Shown: positions 23,615-34,200 of the stretch, piece after piece | How the letters are laid out: each line of letters begins with the position of its first letter | How positions within the stretch are numbered: position 1 is the stretch's first letter | Assembly: GCA_963969365.1 (NCBI GenBank) | Contig: OZ017761.1 | Location: forward strand, 2,170,001-2,234,000 | Source: Asterochloris sp. CNOR1 | Taxonomy: Eukaryota; Chlorophyta; Trebouxiophyceae; Trebouxiales; Trebouxiaceae | DNA: 64,000 nucleotides | Reading direction: 5' to 3' | Translations under genes and position numbers: made by a program | The notes under the pieces: generated by a model | Database searches by the model: none | What the model was told of the DNA's origin: nothing | Seen by the model: only the letters and a program-made list of their open reading frames with translations

Positions 23615-25137
23615 TCACAGCCATGTTGCGCGAGATCTGACTGTGTCACCAGCAGGCGACACCCTGTGACACAAGCCCTGCCACAACATGTCGCGTATCC
23701 CTCCAGGGTCTGCACCAATTGCCGATGCGCTCAAGTATGTCCGTAGGTGGTCACGCTCCTCCTGGAACAGCTTCATCGCAACCGCCTCAGCAACCCTAGT
23801 CGAAGCCCACCGCACAGTGGTAGTGACAAAATCATCTTCCACATGTAGGTGCATGATCAGCTGGCTGACCGCTGGATGGGCGTTGAGGTTCCTCTCACAC
23901 TCAGTGAGGATGCGCAGAGTGGTGCCGGCAATGGCATGCCCCAGAAAATTCTGGAAACATGCATCTAGCTTTTGCAGCACATATCGAGGGATGCCACCCC
24001 AGCGGTCAAAGAGGCTGCGTAGCAGGGCATCAGATGTCCGTGTCGACACTCCTGGTTGCATGGCATTGCGGCACGCAACCAGCTCCTCAAAGCTCCAGAT
24101 TGGCATGTACAGAAAAGTGAAGCCGTGCCAGTTGACGGCATCCTGCACATGAAACCACACACGCAACATTTGCAAAGCCAATGCAAGGCACAGGCGCAAG
24201 TGGCATGTCAACTGAGACAGCAGCCCTGTCTCCTGGTTGCCACAATCACCCAGTACACGTCACGGCGATCAGGTGCCGTGATGAGAATGGTGCGAGCTTC
24301 CTGGGCGTGCATAGGGCATACGTTGTCCACCAGGTACCTGCAGGGTCAAAGGAAAAGTTGAGTGGGATGCTGAGCATTGCAGTATCGGCATGGCAACAAA
24401 AGTCATTTGAACCAGATCTGTCGGGCTTTTGAAGCAGAGCCACTGTGCCCTTGTGGAGCCAGCACTCACCAGGTATCTGATCTGGCAAGTTCCGTCCGGG
24501 GGTTAGCCAGCTGGAAGGCTCCCTCATCACAGAACAAGAGGGGATCTAAGCCAAGCTGGTGATACACCACTCGCTGCCCTTGCAGAGCCAGGCGGTGCAA
24601 CATCAAGTAGCCAAAATAAGTTTTGCCAATGCCTGCACCAGGAAGCCTGGCAACACTTGATGTGGTTGGCTAATACAGCCGAGCACGCATCAAGCAGCCG
24701 GCAAACAAACTCAGCAACGCAGTATCAGCTTGGTACCAACCTGGATGGCCCAGCAAGACAAGTCCCCTGTTCTCTGGGTTCCCAAAGTATGCCTTCAACC
24801 TCGTTGCCAATGCTTCGTAACAGGCCCTGATCATGAAGCGCTCCACATGCAGAAAGGAGGTGCCCTCAGCCAGTTGCAAGCAGCCCTGTTTGTTGACGGT
24901 TGCTTGTGGGAGTGCAGCCCAGAGTTCCCGGGTTGCTGCAAAGGCAGGCTGCAGGCCTGCAGGTGGTACAGCCAGGTCAAACAGATCATGCTGAATTGGC
25001 GGCCAGCTAGGCTGGGACCAGGTCACACAGTAGATGGCCGCTACTCGAAGCAGACAATCTGCAGATGTGAAGGCACGGATGCCAAGTAGACAGGTAAAAG
25101 GGAGTGTGCCTAGCGCAAGAGGGAGCAGGCCACACAT
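23615..25137 (-). CDS. Crinkler/RHS-type P-loop NTPase protein
   Basis: The protein resembles the NTPase module of Crinkler (CRN) and retrotransposon-hot-spot (RHS) proteins, STAND-like ATPases often tied to nuclear effectors or intragenomic conflict. The exon downstream of ATG 25137 contains AEGTSFLHVERFMIRACYEA and ends VLLGHPG before a GTTGGT donor near 24742. The next exon reads LPGAGIGKTYFGYLMLHRLA (Walker A), then VVYHQLGLDPLLFCDEG. A third (about 24,260-24,340) gives YLVDNVCPMHAQEARTILIT. The last (about 23,615-24,150) gives FTFLYMPIWSFEELVACR and DRWGGIPRYVLQKLDACF; the GGIPR block is a hallmark of this family. The start codon is the first in-frame ATG of a long open frame, and the first 70 residues are hydrophobic and unassigned. 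I see no LFLAK-type CRN header. The gene is divergent from the DUF3445 gene. The family call is good; any activity is inferred. Confidence 0.72.
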
Positions 25138-25512
25138 GATTGAAGTTGGTCCTTACCTGACATTGATCCTGGTCAGTCACTCTCTGCAGTCGAACTCGCC
25201 ACCTGCACCTGGAAGAGGGCCTGAAGATCTTTTCAGTGTGTGACACTGTCAATCTCTTCTGCTGTCAGCTTTTTGTACCACTCCAGGCTGCCTGAGCTTA
25301 TCCAATGTGAATGATGGTGGCCTTACCGCGGTGACGTGCTGCAGGCAACGCAAACAGAGCCGTGATCAGACAGAAGTAGACTGGCAAGATTGACGCCTTC
25401 GGACCTTTCTGTGGCCATGTCTCCAAGGCCCCATTTGTAAATGCTCTAATCAATTTTGGCCCCTGTGCTAAAATCATTGGGTACCTTTGATCTCAGTCCA
25501 CAGGCAGTCCTG
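25138..25512. promoter_or_regulatory. Probable bidirectional promoter region
   Basis: About 375 bases separate the divergent start codons of the NTPase gene (left) and the DUF3445 gene (right). Both 5' leaders and their promoters must lie here unless a start is mis-assigned. No TATA-like box or repeat stands out. Confidence 0.4.
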
Positions 25513-28500
25513 ATGGTTGTTAGAGGCCTGCTGCATGGCAGGGCAATGCCGTGGCATGCCCAGCCTGCACAAGACCAAGCCAGGGGACACCACAGGACAC
25601 CACTACACATCAGGGTAGCAGCAGCCACAGAGCAGGCTCCAGCAGAGCAGGCAGCAAGGGCAGCCAATGCTGGGGGCTGCCCAATGAGTGTGCCTGGCGG
25701 AGCCTCAGCAGTGCCACTGCCAGAGGGCAGGCCTTTGGAGTATGTACCCATGAAACAGATGAAGCAGGGCCCCTACAGAATGACGATGGGCCTGGAGCCT
25801 ATGCACCCCAGGTGGGGCGCTCCACATCTTAAATGTTGTGACTGGCTGCATGTTCATTGGTGCGGCCAGGCCATATGTACAGCTAGGTGTGCTCAACAGC
25901 AGCAGCAGCAGCCGAGCAGTGCATTTGCAATTGTCAGGTGACAGTGGGTTGGGCAGCGTCCCATCATGGCCTGGGCCAAGTCTGATCAGCAGGACTTGCC
26001 AGTACCTGGTTCCGGGGTGAGTGCCAATGCATGCATCTGCTTTGCGATGGCCTGGTGACCAACCTTGATAGCTGGCATCCAGTGGCTTCTTGACACGGCA
26101 GACAGGACGAACAGCCACAGTGTCATGCAGACGGAGTTGAAAGCTGCAATTTTGCTGCAGGGACTGGATTGAGATTGATGGCTTCTACGCTGAGGAGATG
26201 GAGATGCGGCGAGACATCCTGCAGAACCACAGGGATGTGGTGCTGGCCGTCATGCCGCAGGTGAGACTCCCTGACAGCAATCAAGGATGGCAGCATGTCC
26301 AGGGATTCCCAGTGACAAGAGATCCTGCAGAACCCTGGAGACAAGGTGCTGGCCATCATGCCGCAAGTAACATTGTAAGACAGCCAGGGCAGGGGAAGCT
26401 TGGTCCGGTGTGTCAGCGGCATGGGCTCTGCAATGTCATTGAGAGATGATGCTGGCCTTCATGCTGCGGTGAGGGGTCATGATGGCAAGGGCCGGGGATG
26501 TCAGGCGCAGTGCTTTCAGCAGCATGAGCACCAGCAGATCCAGCAGGGGATGGTGCCAGCCGTTTTGAGGCATGTAACACTATATGACACAAAAATGTCG
26601 GGGGATGGCTGGTGCAGTGAGCTGATTCAGTGGCAAGAGCTCCTACGCATGAGGGCTGCAGCATGAGTTTTCAAAGGGGAGCCTGTACTGGATCACAGTG
26701 ACCCAACAGCAGCAGCCTAGAGCTCTGCAGCCCTCAAAGACCGGCAACCTGCTGCTTTCCAGCTAATTGTGCGCTCAAGTTCAGCCTCCAAGTTCAGCCT
26801 CGCTGCGAAGAGACGAGGGTGAACTGAGATGAGGTGCAGGTGATTCCCTGAGGCAACAGAGGGTTTAGGGTTTGGGCACGCCAGCGCCTCCTGTTGCTGG
26901 GGAGTGGGAGGCCCTGCACAACCAGTACAAAGTCGTGCTGGCAGGCAGGCCGCACATGAACCCTTTGACCAGCAAGTGGGTGCTTGCCCTGTGGGCAAGT
27001 GCTACTGCAAATCCAGCTGGATGTCACGCTGGCAGTCATGCTGCAAGTGAGCCACTTGGCCAGCCGGGCTGCGTCGAAAGTCTAGTCCTGAATTCGGGTG
27101 CTGTGTCAACAGTCTAGTCCTGAACTCGGGTGGCGGACGTCTGCTTGGAACCTCTGCGCCTGCAGAGGGGGCCTGCCAGAAGATGCTGGCATACCAGTCC
27201 GGACCTGTGCAGAAGCTCACAGCTGCCACTTGCTGCACAGGGGGCATGTGACATTCCCCGCCCCCTCAAGAGCACCGAAAATCGTTGCCACCCAAGGTTG
27301 ACCCTGCTCCCCCTTCTGTGCCCAGGCAGAGGAGGCCTGCCAAGAGTTGCTGGAGATGCTGGCCGACCACTTGCCTGGCGAGTATCCTACCCTCTTCCAG
27401 AGAGAGGGCAGCACACTGGTGGCCACACTGACGGGGGAGAGGTTCCCGCTGGAGCCTGGAGCATCCAGCATGCACCCGTTGGAGGCCTGCGCGCGGCTAG
27501 TCCAGGTGGGCTCAAGTGGGTGGGCAGCAGAAGATTGTGCGAAAGTGCGCATGACGTGCAGCACCAGCTAGCAGCACCAGCTGAGGTGCGCTGGGGCATG
27601 TATCTCGATGTGCCAAGTATTGCAGCATACTCATGAAGGAATTCACATGCGCCAGAGCTTCAGCCTGCCAGCCCTTCACACTGCCCAGCCCTGCAGAAGG
27701 GGCCTGCGCCTGACGCCCACAACTCCTCAAACCCTCTGCTGTGTCCAGACAGGTCTGCCCTTCCAGCTGCCAGCCCCTCACCCTCCCTGCCCAAGCCGTC
27801 AAGTGTGAGCTTGATTCAGGGACAGCCGCTGCATGTCAACATCTGCTGTCTTGACTGCGAGGTCCTCCTAGCTGAGGGGCCTCGACCTGCGCCTGCAGGA
27901 GGACCTGTGCCTGATGCAAGACGACCCCTCCACCCCCAACTCCATGAAGTTCACGGCAGGAGCAGTGCTGTTCCCCCAGCGCTGGAGCCTTCTGGAGAAG
28001 CTGGGCATGGACCTGCACCGCATCCATGACCCAGTGCCTCAGTATGAGCAGGAGGTCAGCCACATTGAGCCTGCGCCTTGTCATGGACTGTAGCATCTGT
28101 CCCCATGCACTTTGCATTTGCCACACCTTGCCTATTGCCCGGCTGCTGCCTGCTGGCAGTCAGCAGTGATGTGCTCACACTGACATCCTGTAACGAGGGG
28201 CAACCAGTTGCTGTCCCTGGTGCATTTTGCACTATCCGAACTTTGCTTATTGCCCAGCTGCTGCCTGGTGGAGGCCAGCAGCAACATGCTCATTCTGACA
28301 GCCTGCAATGAGGGGCACTCAGTTGCTGTCCCTGGTGCAGGTCAGCCGCCCAGTGGACAGCTTCATGCGCTTGATGAAACCTGGCAAACCCTTCTGGCGG
28401 GCCAACTGGACCATCACAGACCACCCCGACCTATTTCAACCCCTGGTGGAGGATGACATCAGGTGCTGATCAGGAACTGATGGTGGCAGCGTCACTTTAT

Positions 28501-30174
28501 GCAGTGTGAAGCAAAGCACAAGTGCCCTGTGTCCCATCCTGAAAAATACAGGTGCTTGCGGGTGAGCACAAGAAAAGGCGCGCTGCTGTGTAGCTACCCA
28601 GTCAAAGCGCTCTCTGTGGGCCGCCCATTGATTTCAGGGGGGCTGAGTGTGTGAGTCAAACATGGTTTCCAAGTGTCAGACTTACAGCTGTCTGTGGGTG
28701 TTTGCACCCCGCAGCAAGGCGACCATGCAACAGAACGTAACGCTGGGCTGCCTTGTAGCAAGGGTCAATGCTGTGGCTGGCTGGCTAGCCTTGCCAGGCA
28801 TCAGGCTTCGTAACCCAATGCTCCTGCCTGGCATAACCTGCTAGCTCATCTACCTGGCATTGCCAGGCAACATGCTTTGTCACCAAGGCACCCTGCTTGG
28901 CATAACCTGCTGGCTCATCTGAGTCTGCTGCTGTGCACAGCCATGACTTTAGGCAGGCCATGCGACACATCCATTGACTCGTTTGAGGCTGCTGCTGTGC
29001 AGGGCAATGACTTCAGGCAAGCCGCGCGAAGCCTTTACCCAGGTGACCTTCCCTGTCTCTTACTTGACTGTGTTCGGTTGACAGGCTACAGCCGGGGGGG
29101 CATCGAGTGTTTCAAGGACGCTTCATGGGTGGTGCACTGATTTCTTGCAATACAGGGCTGCTGCTGCTTGCTGCCGGCAGTAGAACTGAGACATTTTAGC
29201 TTCTGGCTTCCTGTTGGCTCACTTGGGTATGTGAATGCATGATGTATATGGTCAGGCAGCAGGCCCTGCCTACCTCAGGTAGGCAGGTGATTGCAAAAGC
29301 AATGGCGCCTTTTGGATCATGGCTTGGTGTTGGACGCGACTATGATGCAGAGGGAGGCTGCAGTCCTTGAAGTCTATTCGAATGCTCCAGGTGAGCATGG
29401 AGCACACCCTCACTCAGAGCGGCCAGCTACTGTGCAGGTGACTGATGAGAATGCGGGCCAAACGCTGTGCACGCGGTGCGAGCGTGAGACCTTTACGCGC
29501 CTGCCCCGCACACAGGCCATCCTGTTCACGATCCGGACCTTCCTCCGCCCCCTGCACAAGTATGCAGCCAAGCCAGACGAGGCTGTACAGTTGGGCAACG
29601 CGCTACGCAACCTGCCAGAGGACCTGGTGAGCCCCTTGTGTTCCTCCTGGGTCGATAGGCCTAGTCAGTGAGTGTGAATGCTGAAGCCGGAGGAGGCTGT
29701 GGAGCTGGCCAAGGAAATGCACAGTCCTGCCAGAGGTCCCTGGTCGGCCGCTTGATTGGGGGCTTAAAGCAGGGGACAAGCATGATGGGTGCCTGCATGC
29801 CCTGGGTGCGTGAGCAGCCAAGCCAGCATAGGCTGTCTCGCTAAGGAAAGTACTGCATGACCTGTTGGAAGACCCAGCAAGCACTTGCATCTGCCACCTA
29901 GGCACATGTCATGACATTTCCAGGTGTTGCAGCCGTATGAGGTTTTGCATGCCCAGGCAGCAAGCTGAGGCTGACTGCCTGCCAGGCAGTACCGGCGTCC
30001 AGTTCCCTGACAGCTGTGTGCTGATGTAGGCGGACCATGACTGACACTGGTCCCCTGCAGGTGAACTACAAAACCATGGGACACATCAAGGAGCATGCCC
30101 AAAACTACCTGGATGCAGCCGTATTGAATGCTGAGGCCATCAAGGATGGCAAGACAATTGCCAAGGCAGCCTGA
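25513..30174 (+). CDS. DUF3445 haem-dependent oxidative N-demethylase-like protein
   Basis: Members of this family (DUF3445, including the alpha-like subunit of haem-dependent oxidative N-demethylase) bind haem and demethylate small amines; the substrate here is unknown. Exon 1 (ATG 25513) ends with PYRMTMGLEPMHPR. It splices to DWIEIDGFYAEEMEMRRDIL (26163-26260). A later exon (about 27329-27508) has AEEACQELLEMLADHLPGEY. Then come EDLCLMQDDPSTPNS and GAVLFPQRWSLLEKLGMDLH with IHDPVPQYEQEV (27.9-28.05 kb). Next are VSRPVDSFMRLMKPGKPFWR and ANWTITDHPDLF (28.34-28.46 kb). Then RETFTRLPRTQAILFTIRTF (about 29.44-29.62 kb), and last VNYKTMGHIKEHAQNYLDAA (ends 30174). The motif order matches the bacterial and fungal family. 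One or two exons between 26.3 and 27.3 kb may be missed. Three separate tandem exon-end duplications lie in its introns. Confidence 0.85.
26236..27050 (+). repeat. Copies of a DUF3445 exon end with splice donors
   Basis: The exon ending at 26260 finishes GTGCTGGCCGTCATGCCGCAG before GTGAGA. Copies lie at about 26340-26370 (...GCCATCATGCCGCAA, GTAACA), 26445-26474 (...GCCTTCATGCTGCG, GTGAGG) and 27020-27050 (...GCAGTCATGCTGCAA, GTGAGC). The first three are about 105 bases apart. All four keep a GT in the donor position. Confidence 0.8.
28101..28340 (+). repeat. About 115-bp tandem duplication ending at a DUF3445 acceptor
   Basis: Two units share TTGCYTATTGCCCRGCTGCTG, GCTCA-A/T-CTGACA and GTTGCTGTCCCTGGTGCA, the latter starting at 28207 and 28322. 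The second copy ends in the true acceptor AG at 28339-28340, just before the VSRPVDSF exon. In the first copy the same site reads GCATT and lacks the AG. Confidence 0.85.
29570..29745 (+). repeat. Duplicated exon end in the DUF3445 gene
   Basis: The exon end AAGCCAGACGAGGCTGTACAG...CTGCCAGAGGACCTG (donor GTGAGC at 29627) is followed about 113 bases later by AAGCCGGAGGAGGCTGTGGAG...CTGCCAGAGGTCCCTG. In the copy the donor position reads GTCGGC. Confidence 0.8.
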
Positions 30175-30599
30175 CCCACCTGTTTATGAGCCTGCCCACC
30201 TGAACTCGCTGATTCTGGTTGGCGCATCCTGACGCCACTGGACTGGACCTATGCAGGCAGGCACTGCAGGGTGGTGTACAAGCTGCTTGATTGTAGAGTA
30301 AAGGGGCCTGCTACGACCTTCCTTGTGCATTCAGTCTGCCCCATGCCAATCTCTGTTGTGCACTGAGCCAATCTTGCCATGAGTATCTTGAGACAGTCCT
30401 CTCTCATATGTCATTGCAGCCTTGTCTTTGTATCTGCTGTGTTTACATCTGCTTGAAGTGCCTTGAATTGTTTCCCACACCCTTCTGAAATCAGGCACTG
30501 AGCTCATGCTAGAATCTTACGATGGCAGCTGGCTTCACTCAGTGATGGTTGCTTGATGAGCAAGTGGCAACAAGCTGCTCATACTTTGGCAGGAGGTGC
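30175..30599. other. 3' flank of the DUF3445 gene
   Basis: AT-richer sequence following the DUF3445 stop, probably 3' untranslated region and spacer. I see no supported gene. The SINE begins near its right end. Confidence 0.5.
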
Positions 30600-30628
30600 A
30601 CAACCGTTGACCCCAGAGACTTCCACCT

Positions 30629-30701
30629 CAGTGGTACCACCTTAGTGGTAAAGCACCAGACTGCAAATCTGGGGACCCAGGTTCGATTCCTTGGTTGCTG
30701 C
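30629..30701 (+). pseudogene. tRNA-Cys(GCA)-like head, not a normal tRNA
   Basis: The anticodon arm is intact (GCA at 30663-30665). The acceptor CAGTGGT/GTTGCTG pairs only with four G-U wobbles, the D stem has three pairs and is preceded by four unpaired bases instead of two, and the T stem has a mismatch. This fits a decayed tRNA-derived SINE promoter better than a working tRNA-Cys. Confidence 0.65.
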
Positions 30702-31010
30702 ACCCCAACCCAGGGTATAAATTGGGAAGCAGGAGGAGTTGGCATGCCAAATGCGAACATGTGCTCAAGAAGGCCGCTAGTACCATCAGATAAACTTCTT
30801 CTAACTAGACTTGACTCAGATTTCGGCCAGACACCTAAGGACTTGCTCACATGAGCCAACACTTGTCAGCACCGAGCTGACTGCAAGAACCTGATGCTCA
30901 AACTGAAATGAAGCTAACTAATGATGTGCTGGAGGCCAGGCACACTGATATGAAGCAAAGCCTAGTCATAGTCCTAAGCCCGTTCATTGAGGCTACGGAC
31001 TCTAAATGTA

Positions 31011-31034
31011 ATCATCATCATCATCATCATCATC
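31011..31034 (+). repeat. (ATC)8 microsatellite
   Basis: Eight perfect ATC units close the SINE-like element and probably represent its 3' tail. Confidence 0.9.
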
Positions 31035-31295
31035 ACCTGAGCTTTCACATGACACCATATCACTGTGCAGTGAGTCTGACGTTTGGTTGGGAAGCACCTC
31101 CAACACCGAGTCGTCACCTAACAGGGGGCCGTGCTGGTCAGTAATCGGTAACAAAAGCATTCGGCTGCTTTCATCCATCTGCAGCAGCCAGGTTATTTGC
31201 CAGGCACTGCCCTACATTTGCCTAGGCAGCCCTGAAACACGCGAGAGGTTTTCCTTCTACACTGGCACTGTGTTATATTGCACAACGCATCAGGG

Positions 31296-34200
31296 ATGAG
31301 CACCATCCTGGGCAGCAGCCCTGTTCTGCACTATGCTCCGCGAAGAAGTTCGTCAGGCAGCAGAGGGGATGGTGCCGGGCAGCGCAATCAGGTGCTGCCT
31401 TTTCAGCGGCCAGGGCGCCCCTCAGATGACGGCAAGTACGGCAGCAGTAGGAGAAGCAGCACTCCGACGGGGCGCTCCCTCCCAGGGACAGGCACTCCCC
31501 CGCTGCACCACTCCACCAGCCTGCCTTGCAACCGTTCCTCCGTGGACCAGCAGAAGTGTGCTCCCAGCCAGCGCCAGGAAGGGTTCAGCGTCACTGGCGC
31601 TGCCCCAGCTTCCCCCACCAGGGAGCTGGTGCGCAGCCCCTCTTTGCTGAGTAGACAACTGAGCAGAGACGGCAGCATGACGCAGGGAGACATGAGCAGA
31701 GTGAAGGTATGCCTTCCTGTGCACCTGGCAGCACGTCACCATATTTTGCTCCTTTCCCATGGTGGCCTCTGGCTCCACAGGAGCCTGCTGCATGCTCGGC
31801 TTTCGCTGCAGAGTTGTCATGCACAACTGGCGCTGCTGTGGCACACACCCTGCGCATGCACTTGGCACATGCATGCTGATAGCTCCTGAGATTGTCTGCC
31901 ACGCTGCTGCGCTGCTGCCCCTGCAGGAGAGTTTGGAGCAGCTGCACGCCAGACCTGCAGTGAAACCTGCGACACAGCAAGGGCCAGTGCAGCCATGTGA
32001 GCTGCTGCAGACTCTCCAGGTATGCTGCTCCTGCTAGCACAGCGTGTTTGCTTTGGGATCATGAGATGCAGAGTCACTGGCGCCAGTCAATGTACTGTTG
32101 CCATGTATTAAAGGCGAATTGGCCAGCTCATGTCAGCCGTTGCCTTGCAATCGACTGACAGGGGCAAATGGCTGGACAGGGCACACAGCACAGTGTGCTC
32201 CCTAGAGCTTTTGCCACCGCTGAGCAATGTTGAAAGCCAGCAGATTGCGATTTGCATGACCTGGCGATTTTGCATGACTAATGAGCTTCCCCGTCCTTGC
32301 CAAGCACCTGGCCACTAGGCTCTTCCTTTTGCCGTACCTGGGAGGGACTTGCTGCTGCGTGCTTGGAGCACCAAACTTCAGGAAGCCAGTTCTGTGTTGT
32401 TCCAACTTCCTGGTGCCGGGTTGGGACCTGACAAGCCATGAGCCTTGCTCATGCATTCTGTAGCACAGCATGCGCTCCTGCACCCCGTGCTGGAGACAGG
32501 AGCTCCTGACATTGAAAAGCCACCATGACCACCCTCACGCTGCACACGGGTCCCCCACTTTCACATCTGGCTCGCCCCCCTTGTGCAGGCTGAGCTCCCA
32601 GTATTCCAAGAGCCAGCAGTAGTGCGAGCCTTTGAGGTTGCCTGCCATGCCTACGGCGGTCGCCAGCAGCAAGATGGGCAGCCCCTGCTGCTGCACGCAG
32701 TGGCCACAGCACGCGTTCTGGGAGAGATGGGGCTGGATGCTGATGTTGTGGCAGCAGGGCTATTGCAGGTGAGCTTGACATTTGACACAGCTGCAAGGGC
32801 TGGCTGCCAATGTCCTGGCAGCAGGGCTCCTGCAGGTGGGCTGGACAGCTGAATCAGGCTGCAGCTGCACCATGTGAGACATCCTGGCAGCAGCGCTTCT
32901 GCAGGCCAGCTAGATCCTGACACATGCCAGCTGCAATCTGGGAACTTGCTGGGTTAGGCGCAAAGGTCCCACAGGCAAGACTTCTGCTAGTAGGCTTGGC
33001 TTTTGGTACTGTCAGCTAGGCACTCACATCTTGGTAGGAAGGGGGCGGATGGCTGGTGCTGGATTGCTGCAGGCTCAGTGTGCTCTTCAGTGCTGTTTTG
33101 CTGGTGTGTGGTGGGTTGGCACAGGGAATTGTGTTAGACGCAGACATAACAGCACGTCTCCTGGAAAGCACTGGCGAGTAGGGATGCCAGCAAGGCAGGG
33201 CACAATGCTGAACAGTGGCCTCTGCAGCCCCAGAGCAGGCACAGGCCTGAAGTGCCGATAACCTCATAGCAGGGCACTGCTTGTCGGGGGGATCACAGCT
33301 GGCTGGCTTGGTGAGAAGGGCACGCTGTGCAGGGCTCCTGCAAGTGCACAACGTTTGCAGTCTGAATGGGTCTGCAGTATGTTGAAGTATGCTCCTGCCT
33401 GCATGTCACCCCTTGCTGCAGGGCACCAAGATTCCCTGCAGCATGTTCTTTGCTGTTTATGACAGCCATCCCCCACAGTGCACTTGTCTGCCCACAACCC
33501 ACTTGAGTGCCCAGCTGGATGTGATCTGCCTGCCACGTACAAGGCAGTGGCCTGCGTCAGCTGGCCCCCGAATGTGTGCTGTGCCACGCCGCAGGACGCG
33601 CTGAGCAGCTCCCCCATGACATTGGAGGACCTGCGGAGGGTGGCCTCACCTGCGGTCGTCAGCATGGTGAGCTTGTCGGCAAGTCTAAGGGCTGTTGCCG
33701 CCAGCAGTGGGCAGGCTGGCCAAGTCTGGCCTATGGGACGCGTCTAGAGTTTGTCAGCTTGCTTTCTTGCTGGCACTGCCTGACGCCCCCACTTGGACAG
33801 CACCTTTCAGCTTCACCCAGTGCAGGAGCAACCTGTGCTGGTCTGACTGTCAGTCTCCGTTGACGCTTTCCTCATGCATTCTCTGCAGGTCAGCAGCGTG
33901 ATGCGCATGAGCAACCTGTGCGATGTGTATCGCGAGACAGCCGCAGCCCCTGGGGGCACAGCGCTGGACCACGCCAAGCTGCGCGACACACTGGTCTGCA
34001 TGGCTGACGTGCGCGTGGTGCTCCTGAAGCTGGCTGACCGGCTGCAGCTGCTGAGAGAGCTGGCGGCAGCCAAGGGGGAGGCGGCTGAGAGGCGACGGGA
34101 GACTGCTGCGCAAGAGGCCCTGCAGGTCTTCTCCCCGCTGGCCAACAGGTACAGCAAGGAGACCCTTCCAGGGTCTGGATGTGTGCGCATCTGCTGGGAA

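Larger units (their letters stand above)
30600..31034 (+). mobile_element. tRNA-Cys-derived SINE with (ATC)n tail
   Basis: The head carries an A-box-like CTTAGTGGTAAAGC and a B box GGTTCGATTCC (30680-30690), the internal RNA polymerase III promoter. Between them is a perfect anticodon stem, CCAGA/TCTGG, with anticodon GCA. The body ends in eight ATC units (31011-31034), a typical SINE/LINE-mobilised tail. The outer limits are approximate; I found no clear target-site duplication. SINEs of this build are known from green algae. It sits between the DUF3445 gene and the RSH start. Confidence 0.7.

Noticed and set aside
30629-30701. A functional tRNA-Cys gene
   Set aside because: Acceptor, D and T stems are all weak, while the flanking body and ATC tail fit a SINE.
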